64,000 bases of DNA from Phlebiopsis flavidoalba (lineage: Eukaryota > Basidiomycota > Agaricomycetes > Polyporales > Phanerochaetaceae): positions 1 to 64,000 of the forward strand of contig JAOCPU010000060.1 of the NCBI GenBank assembly GCA_035772785.1. The letters run 5' to 3'. A model generated the notes under the pieces. The model had not been told where the DNA came from, made no database searches, and saw nothing but the letters and a program-made list of their open reading frames with translations. This document shows, one piece after another, positions 23,640 to 35,963 of this stretch. The position numbers and the translations under genes are program-made. Within the stretch, counting starts at the first letter, position 1; each line of letters opens with the position of its first letter.

Positions 23640-26600
23640 CTAATAACAATACGCCGCAGGGACAACACCCTCTTTCCCCGTCCGGGTATCACGCGCGTAC
23701 CACCACCTGTATGTATACAATTAGCCGAGGATGGACCATTTGTGAACTAGAACTTACGCCGTATCTCCATCATCGAGAATTTCTATTTCCTGACCAGCAG
23801 TCATTGGTAGCTCTCCGTCACCCTTCCCGTCGAAGGAGTATCGCGCGCGGGCAGCCCGGCTGGCTTCTTCGCCTGCTAGAAGCCCACCTATCGCCTCACT
23901 TGGTGTTTCCGCACGAGCAAAATTGCTTGCGTCAGGGCCGAATGGGTCTGAAGATGTTCCAACAGCGGCGACTTTCTCTTCATTGTCGTGCGCTGCGAAG
24001 GGACTCTGGCCAATGATAGTGTGGTACGCGTGGGCGGCATTGATGTGTTCAAGTAACGACGAGGGTCGGTGTGTTGTTTGATCGTCATCATCATCGAACT
24101 CTGTGGCGTCGAACTTGTCGAGCCTCTCGTCTTTGCGCGAAAACAATGCCCATAGGATCCCGATCAGCGAGAGCAGGAACACGACACCAGCAGCAATGGC
24201 GATCGAAATGAGGATGACGATGCCAGTCGCAAGGAAGTCTAGAGTGATTGTGAGTCCTGCCCCCATGAAATAAGATCGAATGAATACTTACGACGTTTGC
24301 GTAAAGTCGATCGATGAGAACGAATGGATCAGAGACGCAACGATGCCTGGATCACCGGACTCGCTAGAGGAGACGATGTAAGGGATAACCTGCTCTCCAT
24401 CGAATAGGGCAGAGGACGCATTTCCGAAACGCGAATCGCGAGAGCGAGCCGGAAATCCAGAGCATACGATCAGATTGGACTATGTCATTTGACGAGTGGG
24501 TATCTTGCAAAGGAACCATGATGAGTTGGGTGAAGTCGGTGCCCGCCTCAAAGCCGGAGCCTGTAATATTTATGACATTAAATCGTGGACGCAGAAGGTA
24601 CCGCCAAGCTTGTCTTACCAACGTTGGGCCCAGGATCTCCCATTCCAAAAGTAGAGGAAAGAGGTTTTCCCGTCGGTAGACCGTGAACATAGATGGGTAA
24701 GCACCTAGGCGAAAGACGCCACAGAACAACTTACTGCCCAGCAGCAAAAATGCTACTAGAGTTGCCATCATTCACTTCCAACGCGGTTACCGGACAGGTA
24801 GGTCTGTCGAGGAACCGACGGAGGCCCAAGTGCTGTTGGCAATAGTAAATTCTGCGACATTTGCACCCGTCCCGTCAGCGAGCGCGAGAGAGCCCGCCAC
24901 GACGCCCCCACAACATCTCTTTTATCCTGTGCCAACATCTGTCAGTTGAGATACATTGGCTTCGAACGGAAACACCCACTCCAGCATAGGCAACCGCAGC
25001 AGCCTCGCCCTGTACGCCATTCCCAAGCGCCGTGAAGCTCTTGGTTTGTGTGTTGTACGAGCACACCGCGCGACATGGTGTGTTACCTACCTGCGCACAA
25101 AGCTGCCGGCCACTATGAGTGTGTTTCGACTGACTGAGCGACTCGGTTGATTGAGCGCACGACAACGTCCCCAGATGAGCTAGAGAAGGCTTGGGAACCG
25201 ACGGTATCCCACCGTTCACGCTCCAGGTCGTATACCGCTAAACCGATGAAGGGCGTGCCCTGAGACAGTGAAAGTTCCTCCTATATATAGCTCATTTCCG
25301 AACACTAGGAGAGAGCGAATAGATCCGTTAACGGTGTTGCCTTGAAGCGCAGTCACAGTGGCAAGCTTTAGGATCATAGACGGCCAAGTTCTGAGAACTT
25401 GAGACCCCGGAGGACGTAGTGAATGAGAAGTTGCCACCAAGAATAATGACTTCATCGGAGGAGGTGCTGTTGGTCCAGAATGCACCAGCAAGAACACAGC
25501 GGGTGCACTTGTGGGCGCGACAGACGGAAGAGGAGCGAGCGTGGCCGATGTCGTAGACTGTCTCCTGAAGAGCCCAGTGATGTGGGGGATCCAGGCGATA
25601 GCCGAAGACGAGTGGGTCGCACTGCGGGTATGCCGCCTCGCTTTCGCCGAAGCTGCAGTGGTGCCGTTGATAGACACAGGGCTTTGCAGCTGGATATTGA
25701 GTGGTGTTACTTCAGGAGTACCGTTGTTACTGTTGGCGGCGTTCTGCAGCATCACAAAGCCAGACGCCGCACGAACGCGAGTGATGCGTCAACGTTACCC
25801 GCGAGGATCTGGCCTTGCGTTCGGCCCTTCGTCGGCGTCGTACCGTTCCCGACAAACGTCATTTTCCCTACCAAGAACCCTCCCGGGTTCACCCACTCCT
25901 CACTTGTCAGATTCCATGCTGCGAACCCATCGGCTCGGCTTCCATCCACAGCACTAGTGAAAGTTGCCGGCAATCAGCAATAACCCGTTCGCGTCTACTA
26001 CCAAGGATGAAACCGGACCGTTGAGCCCGGCTTGAAGTGAGACCCATTGGTTTGCTTGTGTGTCGTAGGCGGCGACGTTGTTGACTTTTTGCCAGACCCG
26101 GACGACGAGGAAGTGTCGGTGAAAGAGCCGCCGACGAAAGCTTCGAACCCACTGAGGATCAGGGAGGGTCACGTCGGCCGTTAAGCCCGTTATTGGGCAA
26201 CGAAGCTAATTGGCCACTTCTGAATGAGACAACGTTGGACGAACCGGAAGCTGGTCCAGAGGAGAGGGTGAAATGGCCTGCAAGGTATATTGCGCCGGAT
26301 GAATCCTGGACGACGGATGAAACAAGTTCCTGGGTGGACCGGGCATTGCTCGACCCGATAGCGTCGAATAATTGGAAGCCAATATTGTCAAGCGGGTGTC
26401 AAGGACGAGTTCGAGATGGCGGAGCTTGCGTTACCGGTCGCCCCACCGTTGAGGGGCCATTCTAGGAATCCAAATCCGGTTGCAACTCCGGCCGCAGTAC
26501 CGTTCGAACCTGTTCCTGTCGAAGTGACTGTCCCTGTCACGTTCGGGCATTCTTCAACACAAGCTGCACACGATCCGCTACAAGTTCGTATTGTCCACCC

Positions 26601-28274
26601 TGGCCCTGACCAGCGGGCGAGTCTGCTAGCGCCATCGTGATGGTCATCGAGAAGCTCTCCGAAGTAGGAACGACGGGGCCGGAATAGATGAGAACGCTCT
26701 CGTCGGCAGTGTTTCTGCTGAGATACCGTTTTGCACAGTGGGCGACAAACCTCCGCCTGGGAAGACCGTCACTTTGACAGACGTCCTAAGTGCACAGTCT
26801 TGGAAGTTGGGTGCACCCAGGAACGAGCAAGTTGACATCGTATTCACCCGACGCGGAAAAACATACGGCATCCAAGTGAATGTTGGTCCCTGGGAAGAGG
26901 CGGTAGACCAACTTCGACATCCGATACCAATACGGCTTGAATTGTTCCGGGAATGGTAGTGTCGGCGTTCTTCTGCACCCAGTTGCCCGTGCGTGTGGCG
27001 TTTGAAACGGACTCGGTGCAAAACATGATTGGCCATTCTCACTGTCGATAGCGGACGCAAATGCGCCTGAGGAAAGAAGTTGGAGGAGGTGAAGACCAGG
27101 GCCTGCACCCTGCCATTCAGACAGAGTAAGGAGGAATCCAGTGATGTTAAGGGAGGGGTCGGTGAAGAGGAAATCCTGGTAGGGTATCGACGAGTCGGTG
27201 AGCAGAGGGCAAGGATCTGTGCAGGTTTGGTTCTTGCCCGTTGTCGGATCAAGGAACTGCAGTTCACGAACTGCATTGTCCGGAATGGTAGTCACGGCTA
27301 GAAAGTTTCTAGTTCGTCGAAGAGGCTCAAGAGACGTAACGATTTTACATACCTAAACCCTGTGGTTCCGCGTCCTTCCAAGAATGTGTTGCCAATGCGG
27401 ATACCATTCGCATTTGAGAAACGCGAATTTACGGACCGTGACCACAGCCTTGGTACCATCTTGACTGAACCAAGTGTCGCCGGGACCGTCTGCTCCCGCC
27501 GGACAGAGTATGTTTGTGACGTTCCCGAACCCAGCCTCGGTGCTTGAGGTTGATGCAGAAATGTCTGTTGGGTCCAGGGGAACAGGAACTAGAGAAGAGG
27601 AGAATGGGGTAGCACCTGCGGAGAACGGAAACGTTCGGGTTATTCGTGTTGTTGAGGACGATCGTGCCGTTGCCAAAGGCAGTCAGGAAGGAGCCCGAGA
27701 ACAAGAGGCTAGACTGGGAGGCGTTGGTCGTTATGGACAAGACATCGCCTGAGAGTCCTCCAAACGGTGGTGCGGACCACGACTGGGATTGGCGTGTTCC
27801 AGACAGCAACAGCGGAGGCGGGGGAACTAAAGTGACCTCCGACCCAGACGTTGTTCTGCGTGCTGTCGCAATATATAGCGTTGACTACTCCATTAGGGCC
27901 ACTTGAGCCGAGCGCCGAGAACGAGTTGGAGGAGGAGTGTAAGAGGCGACGTTGGCAGCAGAGGTATCTCCAATGGAGGAGAAACTGCCAGCAATGTAGT
28001 AGTTATCTCCCAAAGCGCAGCCGGTGAGGATGGATCCGCCTTGATTCGTAGAGGCAAGACGCGTAAGGGAGTTGTCATTATTTCTTGAAAGGAGTGACGA
28101 GGTGGAAGGATCGAATTGAAGAGAAGAGGAGGAAGAGTTCGCAAACAAGTCGAGACCAGCAAATGCACCTGCGAGGCCGACCTTGCCCATGCGGTCAAAG
28201 TCGACAAGGGGAAGGCTCGCCAACGCGAGAGAAGGACATAGCAGCAAGAGAAGTGGAGGTATGTTGCGGGTCAT
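23640..28274 (-). CDS. RAX2: RAX2-like cell polarity membrane protein with C-terminal SH3
   Basis: Large type I membrane protein, a cortical polarity landmark in fungi. The start at 28,274 gives MTRNIPPLLLLLCPSLALAS, a clear signal peptide, then LPLVDFDRMGKVGLAGAFAG. The lumenal part is a series of kelch-like repeats, such as GDNYYIAGSFSSIGDTSAAN (about 27,980), NNVWVGG, and GNELYIGGTFTVSGHALHRF (about 25,260). Near 24,260-24,150 lies a transmembrane helix (TGIVILISIAIAAGVVFLL). A cytoplasmic tail with DDDDDQTTHRPSSLLEHINA follows, then an SH3-like domain: ARARYSFDGKGDGELPMTAG, QEIEILDDGDTA, an intron, and WWYARDTRTGKEGVVPAAYC. The stop is at 23,640-23,642. Many short introns and several slips occur. 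It converges on REI1 with about 230 nt between stops. Confidence 0.88.
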
Positions 28275-28805
28275 TGGCCCTGCATAAACCAGCTGTCGGA
28301 GGGTGTGAGGGGTATCTAGGAGTGACCAACGTCGTCGTCGCACGCGCGTAAAACAGATTCCAACACGCGACAACCGCATCCATCTAGGCGCTTACTCAAA
28401 GGAGCTGGCCGACTCCAGGTCAAAATCTGCGCGCACGACATATACTTGTACCCTCTTGTTAACCGATTCCTCCAGGGGAATCGGGACCAAACTCGACACG
28501 GAACGGAGGTCAAGGCGCGCGTCGGTTAGAAGGTTCCTCACCAATGCTGAGGTCAATGTATGAATGCATCGAGTGGTCTTAGGTCGTAATGTGCGACTAG
28601 TAGTTACGTTTCTGTGGCTCTTGAAAGCCTATTCCCCGGTAGGCAGCATGCAGTGTTTAGTTTACTGTTTACAAAATGTCTATACTGTTGACTGACTGCA
28701 TACAAATGTTTTGTAAAGAGAAACCAAACAGCTAGGGTGTGTTGCTAGCAGCTAGTTGCACTTGCAACTTGCAATTCAATTCAAGACTAGGTTGGTATCG
28801 AGTGC
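28275..28805. other. Upstream region of RAX2, no gene seen
   Basis: No coding pattern is recognisable on either strand. It lies between the RAX2 start codon and the tRNA gene and presumably contains the RAX2 promoter. Confidence 0.5.
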
Positions 28806-28810
28806 AAAAA
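28806..28810 (-). terminator. RNA polymerase III T-run terminator of tRNA-Gly
   Basis: Five T on the minus strand, 29 nt after the discriminator base of the tRNA, form the first usable Pol III termination signal. Confidence 0.55.
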
Positions 28811-28838
28811 GTGGCCACGCCAGAGCGCTGGGTGCCGC

Positions 28839-28910
28839 TGCATTAAGGGGGAATCGAACCCCCGGCGGGTCGATGGCAACGACCCAGGTTACCACTACCC
28901 CCATTAATGC
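28839..28910 (-). tRNA. tRNA-Gly (anticodon GCC)
   Basis: The 72-nt minus-strand sequence folds as a cloverleaf. The acceptor stem is GCATTAA paired with TTAATGC plus discriminator A. The D loop carries GTAGTGGTAA. The anticodon stem GGGTCG/CGACCC encloses the loop TTGCCAT with anticodon GCC. The T arm is GGGGG TTCGATT CCCCC. There is no intron. The anticodon stem and the TGGTAA D-loop match eukaryotic tRNA-Gly(GCC). The D stem is weak (about three pairs), as is common for this tRNA. Confidence 0.93.
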
Positions 28911-29264
28911 TTGATGGGTCGAGGTTTCCGACGGTCCATGACTATGTACACCAAGCCCATAAGAACACTTCACAAATTCTACAAACCGTAAAACAATGCT
29001 GCATACATGACGTTGCTGCTCCAAATTCATTGAGAGCAACCGCCAAAAAACCCTTGCAATTATACAAAGAGCTGCAGATTGAAACTACATAACCCCGCCC
29101 AGCCTCATCAGGTTTGAGTATTGGATACCGAAGGGGTAGAGTCTCTGCTTGAGACGGCGACTTGACGTTGAAAACCATGAATATCTCATGGATAGTAATG
29201 AGCGGCAGGAGAATGTGCAAGACAGACAGTGGCATTGTCCAGACGGTTGCATGGAATGAAAGTT

Positions 29265-29862
29265 CTAGATACGGTCTGTCTTGACTACTAGATCACTGAG
29301 GTCAGCAGTCTGTCCAACGGGCTGCAGGTGTGCTGAGCGCTGCTCAAAGGACCTTGAGGATTTGTATTAGATATATTATGCCTCACTTCCATACGGAGTG
29401 GTACGCACTGAGGGAACCGATATCTATGCACAGGTGGTTTCTTCGCATCCACGATTGTCAACACCTCCATCTGTCCCTCCGTAGACATTACAAGGTGGGA
29501 CAGGTTGATCTTGTTCCACACTTCGCTCGACGTATTGTAGTGTGACATCCGTCTGTGAGGTAGGTGCCTTCGCCTGCACTAGGCGCATATTTGTACCAGC
29601 CCACGGCGGCGAGACCAGCAACTGCCCACCCAAGCCAGACCTTGTTCAAGAAGTCTAAGCAGGGAAATGAGCGTGTGCATGAGCATCAAGCTAGGGCATC
29701 GTAGTATCCGAAACAGCGCACCCTCCTTGGGATAAACAGTGTTGTCTTCGTGGTGGTGATGGTCGTGGTGCTCATCGTGAGAGGAGGAAGCATGCCGTCT
29801 ATGGGCAGCGCGGCGAGTATAGCCTGCTTAGGGCGAACAGCAGCTGCCCGGAGGAGAGACAT
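29265..29862 (-). CDS. Complex I accessory subunit, NUO-17.8-like
   Basis: Small nuclear-encoded subunit of mitochondrial NADH:ubiquinone oxidoreductase, similar to the Neurospora 17.8 kDa subunit. The start at 29,862 gives MSLLRAAAVRPKQA, a basic presequence, then (after a 1-nt slip) a His-rich part HDEHHDHHHHEDNTVYPKE. After an intron comes NKVWLAWAVAGLAAVGWYKY, a single membrane span, then HYNTSSEVWNKINLSHLVMS, TIVDAKKPPVHRYRFPQ, an intron, and FEQRSAHLQPVGQTADLSDL ending VVKTDRI at 29,265. The order of His-rich leader, membrane helix, YxTSSE motif and RYRFP motif fits this family. One slip lies in the leader. Confidence 0.8.
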
Positions 29863-30254
29863 TGCTGAGACGAACGATGTGGGTGAATGTGTTCACTTGT
29901 ACGCCGACGCGACCCCCGCCATGTTCCCCCGAGAGGTGCTTACATAATCTGCCCTATGGTGGGAGACGCCTTCGCTTCACGCTCGTTTGCAGCGACCCAC
30001 CACTAGTTCGTTTCTGGAGACCTCCTTCGTTCCGACGCCGATTCTTGTCTTTCAATCTTCGCCTATTCTAAATTTGACTAGTATTCTTCGAAGCTGGGCT
30101 TCTAGTGGTTGCTGTTCAGTCGTCCAGGCGGGACGTATAGGCTCTTATACCCATCGTTCACCAGTATCCGCCTACCCTACCGTCCTTGGAACATTTGCGA
30201 ACATACAACTATCTCAAGACATATACCCCAACTACACCCTCTATACCCACTTCA

Positions 30255-30723
30255 ATGGCTTCTGCGACTACCCCTCTACCTCTACTACCCACTGCACTTG
30301 CCCCGCTCTCCTTTACTCTCTGGCTCGCTAGCTGCGGATTTTACTGCCACCATCATAGCCCAAGGCATCTGTAGTCACTCTTCCCATAATCTCTTTCTCG
30401 CCCGTCCAGCCCCGGCCACCTCGCCTCGCATTACCTCATCTGTGCGCAACCCCGCTCCAAAAACAAGCCACTCCCCAACCTTCCCATTCCGCACGCGTCA
30501 AATCATTACGCTGCTGGACTTGTTAGAGAAGATGGATAATGATGTAACGAAGGAGGTGCAGCGCGTTTGCGAAAATGTCAGGAGGCTCGTGCCCGAAGTG
30601 CGCGCGTACAAAGAGGCCCGCGAACGGGATCGAGACAGGCGTTGGGCGGATATTGCACAGAGAAAGGAGAAGGAGAGGAGAGAGACAAAGGGCCCCGATG
30701 ACGAGTTCTGGCTGAATGCATAA
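30255..30723 (+). CDS. Hypothetical small protein: hydrophobic start, charged coiled-coil end
   Basis: Not recognised. A start at 30,255 gives MASATTPLPLLPTALAPLSF, a hydrophobic segment that could be a membrane anchor, and stops near 30,374 unless an intron follows. The C-terminal exon (30,490-30,723) reads LLEKMDNDVTKEVQRVCENV, RRLVPEVRAYKEARERDRDR and GPDDEFWLNA, a highly charged predicted helix. Linking the two needs an intron in between, which is inference. Confidence 0.4.
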
Positions 30724-31228
30724 CATACAGTTGGCTGTATTCTGCGACGCTCAGAGACGCATTCCCGTCGTACATGAATGTATCTTGGTTGCCCACATCT
30801 CGCGTGGTCAATGAATCATCATTCCTTCAGAACTGGCCTCCACCTCGTTGCCAAACCTGGCCAAAACGGTATGTCTCGGTTCTCCCGTGGAACTCTGAGT
30901 GGCTCGCGGCTCGACGAAGTCCTGGCAGCACGGGGATTGAGTTCACCCAAGCCGAGTTCCAGCCAGCCAGTTCAGATCCAGCGATATATATACGGCACTG
31001 TCCTTTAGGATCTGCTGACATCTCGCTTGTTGCACTCTCCCCACCCCTCACCATCTGCCCCCCCCCCCCCCCCCACCCTTCCCTGTCCTCCTAACGCTAC
31101 ACACAACTTTATACTCAACCACATGGGTATTTCTTCCTTGTTGCTCACCACATCGCGCGTCCCAGTTGCTCATTGCTTCCATAGCTGACACAGCTCCGGA
31201 CGCCACGAGGCCAACCGCTCAACGCAAG

Positions 31229-31654
31229 ATGTCCATCGACCCTGAGACAGCCAAGCTCCTGGAGAAGCGCATCACCCAACGACCGGATAAACAGGACTTG
31301 TTGAGCGCAACATTCTCAAGGGTACGATCATGGGTCTCGGAATGCCCTCACAACGTTGTCGTAACGTTATCATTAGACGACAAAGTCGCGCCGCCGTCTC
31401 TACAGGCCGCTCGAGACAAGCTCCAAAGATCCCAACTCGAGGTATGCCATTCGCGCAGGGCAAGGCGGCATGTACTAACCTAAAAGCGCAGGATAAACTT
31501 GAGCATGCGCTTCTTCAGCGCCCCAAGCGCGAGGAGCTTGAACGAGAGGGCATCCTGAGTGAGTAGAACGAAGCTGCTCCAGCGTCATGGTCTGACGGGA
31601 TAAACTTTTGTAGAGCCGGACTTCGTCTGGTTCAAACTGCTTGCTTCTGCGTGA
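31229..31654 (+). CDS. Small RPEL-repeat protein
   Basis: Short protein built of RPEL-like repeats. In animals such repeats bind G-actin; the function in fungi is not established. The chosen start is MSIDPETAKLLEKRITQRPD at 31,229; an upstream in-frame start would add TAPDATRPTAQRK. Repeat 1 is LEKRITQRPDKQDL followed by ERNILK. An intron (about 31,321-31,375) leads to APSLQAARDKLQRSQLE. Another intron (31,442-31,491) leads to repeat 2, DKLEHALLQRPKREELEREG. A last intron leads to PDFVWFKLLASA and the stop at 31,652. A missing base near 31,300 shifts the frame in repeat 1. Confidence 0.75.
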
Positions 31655-31826
31655 TTGGGCACATCGCCAATGAATAAAGTTATGATGTACTCGAACCCTG
31701 CTCCTGAGTAGTGGGCTGGTGTGTCTCGAATGTAAATGAATGTATATCTATAAACGCCTTGAGAAGGACGATACCCAGCTTGGTGGATTGGACATACCTA
31801 TAGTCTGTATGGGTGTCGTGATCACT

Positions 31827-32496
31827 TCAATCTTGGTTGCCTCGATGGCGGATCCTCTCCCTCATCTCCTGCGCCGCGCGCTTTGTCCCTGCGCTCCCAG
31901 CCCATCCCCGGCTTCGGAGCCATTTTGACAAGACGTGGGGTGACAGCGGCAGTGACACCTACTCGTACAGGAAGGAAGAGCGTCTTGGTGGACAGTGTAC
32001 GCAAGGATAACCATGGCCCAGATGCCTTCTGAACCTCCGCTGTGCCCACGAGCGGCGTTGTCCATATCCTCCCGGCCTGGTTCAACCGGTCGTGATGGCA
32101 GGAAACCGCTGAAAGCTTCCTTGACGGCGAGGCGGCGACGCTGGGAGACGTGGTCTGCGCCAAAGACGTTGACGCAGCAGCAAACGCGACGGCAAAGTCT
32201 ACAACCCCGATGAGGAGGTACACGCCGAGGGCATACCAGCCATACGACTTGATGAGATGTTTTAGACGTTGAGAGAAGCTAGGGTTTTGGTGGTAGCTGC
32301 GAGCCCTCATCTGACGGCGACGGTGGTGGCGAAGAGAGGCGGACAGGGCTGTGGTGTACAAAGCGTGCGCCTGGTCTTGTGAGGGATATGCGCGGCTCTT
32401 GGCCCACGGCCAGGCGGGTCACGGGAGGAGTGGTCGTGAGACGCGTGGTGCCAGCGCGCGCAAGACAGGAATACGGAGGATGACGTTGCGGACCAT
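31827..32496 (-). CDS. DUF1279 (FAM210/NAT2-like) mitochondrial membrane protein
   Basis: The start at 32,496 gives MVRNVILRIPVL and, after a slip, a basic Arg/Thr-rich leader (TRLAVGQEPRISLTRPG) typical of mitochondrial import. The conserved part reads LKHLIKSYGWYALGVYLLIG, VVDFAVAFAA, an interrupted stretch, then KTLFLPVRVGVTAAVTPRLV. These are the DUF1279 signature: a Lys-Tyr-Gly entrance, two membrane helices and a KTLFLPVRVG motif. The end reads EMRERIRHRGNQD with the stop at 31,827-31,829. The family includes yeast Nat2 and animal FAM210 proteins of the mitochondrial inner membrane, and its role is poorly defined. Several single-base shifts separate these pieces. Confidence 0.8.
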
Positions 32497-32760
32497 GGGC
32501 GACGACGTCGAGGTGGCAAGCGGTGAAGAAGAGTTCAGCGCGCAAGGCGTTTGAAACTGCTCGACGAGTGACGAACGCGTCGAAGCGGCAGCGAGATGGC
32601 GCCTCGGCAACGGCCGTCAGCGACTTTTAGAATTGATGTAGTCGAAATGGCAAGCCATCTCTCCTCATCTCCTCCCCCTTTCATGCATCCCCACAACCCC
32701 CACTTCATCCCTACAAAGAGTCGCTGCGATAGCATCATCAAAACTCCGGCTTGCACACGC

Positions 32761-33600
32761 ATGGACACCCCACCCGAAAACGACGCCTACGGCCCTTCGA
32801 GAGGTCCAGAGAAATTGCTCGAGATTTGGTTCGCGCCGTCGCCCGACCAGCTTTCCAGACACATCTCCCTCCCGAAAGTGGCAAATGTGGCCTTAGGATA
32901 GGTGCCAAAGGCTGTCTGGAGGAAATGCTTGACATTGTTCAAATGCAAGTATCCTCTCTTACGTGGAGGGCGACGGGAGACAAGAAATTTTAGTTTTGGG
33001 GGGGGCCTATCTATTGAGGTTAGTCGCATTCCAACAATCATAGCATGTGGGAAGTTTTTTCTGGTCCGTTTTGGGCACGTCTATTTACCTCCTTGCCTTC
33101 CCTGCTTGAGACGCGTTCCTTTGCCCGGGGAGTATGGGTTATGTCTGATGAAGTATGGTGCGCACTAACTTGTGCAGCGCATATTCCTTCTTCGTAAAAT
33201 TCGCACTGCCACCGCTTCATTCTCGAAGACATGCGGCCAACCAACGGCCGTCAACCTCATCGGGATTGCGTGTGCTCGTCTTGCTTGAGATCGCCGCGAA
33301 CCTCAATGAGTCCTTCCATATCCACCGTCTAGTATACCAGCTGATTCTACTGCCGCCGCGCAATGCGACGTTCGTGTCTACAGAACGTCAGTATGGTCCT
33401 CAGCCGAGACTGTTGGCGGGAAGCAGAGGGCGAATATTCTCAGACGGACATTTTTTGTCCTAGACGGGCGCTTTGCAATACAACCGGCCCCCCCCCCGGA
33501 CAAGGTCAACAGACGCGGGTACTCATTTGTCTTCCTTTACATTGACTGCTCCGGTAGGAGTAATTGTGGCACAATCCACAGCACTTGCGGCCAATACTCT
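32761..33600 (+). CDS. SPE2: S-adenosylmethionine decarboxylase-like, fragmented
   Basis: The N-terminus at 32,761 reads MDTPPENDAYGP, GPEKLLEIWFAPSPDQL, then GKCGLRIGAKG and EEMLDIVQ in shifting frames. This matches the start of eukaryotic AdoMet decarboxylase (polyamine synthesis). Near 33,215-33,300 pieces like FSKTCGQPTAVNLIGIA match its ILKTCGTT region. The self-cleaving SESSLFV motif and the C-terminal half could not be read. A G run near 32,999 and several slips are present. It may be an intact gene in damaged sequence or a broken copy. The gene end is a guess. Confidence 0.55.
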
Positions 33601-35963
33601 TCGGCTGAACACCGGTGAATCAACGTTCCCCTAGAACCGGAATAACCGACGAGAGCGTCTCGGCGACGTGGATATAGCGACCCGAGGGTTATCCGAAGTT
33701 GGCCACTGATTGGTCACGAAGCCAGCAGCTACACGATAGAGATCCTCATAGCCGAACTTACAGTCTTTCCTCGCCTTGTTTTGTGTTTCCTCCAGTCCCT
33801 ATTCCGAGCACCTGCCAAGTTCATAACCCTGCATCCGCACCTCCGAAGCGAGTACAGAGCACAACCCAAGAGCAGCATGTGTATGGGACCTCGCTGCCTT
33901 CAGCCCAAATGTTGGCCTGCTGTCTCACGACAATTCTTCCCTCCGAAGCTTCTCAACCGACGTTTGGACAGCACTTATACATACGTTCTCTGTCCTATGC
34001 CGGTGTTACTTACGTCTTCTAGGATGGCGCTGACTGACAGTGGCGTGATGAAACCGCAGAGGGTTTCAGGGCCCAAAGTGTTTTGAAAGGTTATTTACAC
34101 GATTCCGAATTGTCACTCGCAGAGGATGGGCGCTGCGTCGTAGTGACGCCAGCCTTGGTACGAATTGTCAATGTTCCCCTTCACCACTCTTGACTCACGC
34201 TACATCCCAGCTCCTTAAATTTCGTGCAGAGATTCTCTCTGATTTGAAGACGCTTGTTCGTCGTGTAGTCCAACATTTTTCATAACCTGGTCGTTCCTCA
34301 CCGTCCAACAGCTCTTGTTTCATGACTCACGAGCGGATGGAACCAATGCGGACCATGCCGGACAAGAGGAGGGGTGGCGGAAGACGGCAATCGAATGACA
34401 TATCAGCAAAGTGGCATTCAAGGCTGCAGTGGGTTTCTCCCCAAGTGCACTCAGCTCGCCGTGAGCGGAGGTAGGATTGGGGGGGGGGGGAAGTGGTGGC
34501 GGCGGTGCGGGCTTAATGCGGAGAGGATGGGCAAGTTCGGTCAGGGTTGGTGTACAAGAGACCGGACAAGATCGAATACGGTATTTTTGGCGGATACGAT
34601 TCTTGCGTTCTAGCTAGTTTCGAGCTTTCGGTCGTAGTAGTGGCATTATGTGTTCCTGACTGGCTTGATTGGGGGCTATTCGTTATTCCCGGAGAGCTGC
34701 CCCCTACTCAACGGCCGGTTCCACCCAATGTTACCACAAGAGTGTCTTGGTGACTCAACATGAATTCGCCCTGGTTGTCCTGTGCTCCTCTATTATTGCT
34801 TGCTCATACTGCTTGTCATGTACCGAATGATTTCCCATACAGGAAGTGGTCTATTTTGATTCGGCACCTAGTGGTCTCGCAGTTACGTTCACGGTCATCC
34901 CCGTAACGACTGGTTGACGTCTGCACACATTCTCAGGGGGGTTCCGACGCGTGCTTCTGTCTGTGCCCCCTCGGTGATGTGCATGGCTGAATGCATTGCG
35001 AACGTACACTTGTGTCTCATTGCCTGTCCCGCTCAGCGCTTTGACATGTATGAAGGAACGTTGCTGCCACGTTGCCCATGGGTGTTGTTTCAGATTGTTT
35101 GAGGTCCGTTCTTTCTTCGAACTCACTCAACCATAAATGGCAATTATGACCAGCGAGCACAGCACCCACTTTGTCTCTATCCTCATCCAAAGCTCTCGCA
35201 AGCACACCGAAGCGATGAGCATAATGCGCATTACAGGAATGCACAGGCCTTCCCCCCTGGCTGGAGGCCCAGTCGGGGACCACGCGTGTCCGGTCGCGCC
35301 CTCTCATTCCATTCATCATCTCGATTATACTCGGTACCATTAGCTCCCTCTCAAGCCCGGTCCTGCTCCCATTGTACGCAGAAGAACAGAATTCAACGTA
35401 GACTCCCCAGGACTTGACAGCAACTGCCACGGCGAGCCCGTGCCCCGACGATGCAGCAACTTCAATACATAGCTCCTCGCTTCCTTACATCGCACAAAGC
35501 TCGGTCGCCGGTGACAGCGGTCATGCGCAGGCAGACAAGACGGTGGGGGGTCCCGCTGCCGTCCACGCCTTTATGGTCGGTTATCAGCAGTGGTCCGCGA
35601 ACCGCGCACACAGGAGTGGCAACCTTGTCAAGAGGTTCGCGCCCATTCATTAATCTCCGCGCAAGGAACAGCTGGCAGGAAAAAAGCAGCGCTCGACTGG
35701 AATCCGCGGATGCCATCATCTTCTCTGGCTGGCATTAAAGGCCCAAAAACGCTCGTATGGACAGAGGCAGTGCTGCCCGCATATCTTGCCTGACCTTGGC
35801 ACGGCCGGCGTACGGTGTCCCTCGCCTCGCTGTCTGAACTTTCCTCTGCGCCACATACAAAAACCGACCGATGGCGCGCCAAGTCGTACAGCTCCTTCCG
35901 GCGACGGCACACGACAAAACATACCGCGCTGGAGGAGGTCAAGGATTTTTTGTAAACACAGAT
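33601..35963. other. No recognised gene
   Basis: Frames of 60-155 codons occur on both strands (for example minus 35,017-35,430 and 35,628-36,095), but none shows a domain or a consistent exon pattern. A G run lies near 34,480. The 3' half of the SPE2-like gene might lie in the first part. The PP2C copy 2 promoter should lie near the end. Confidence 0.4.
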
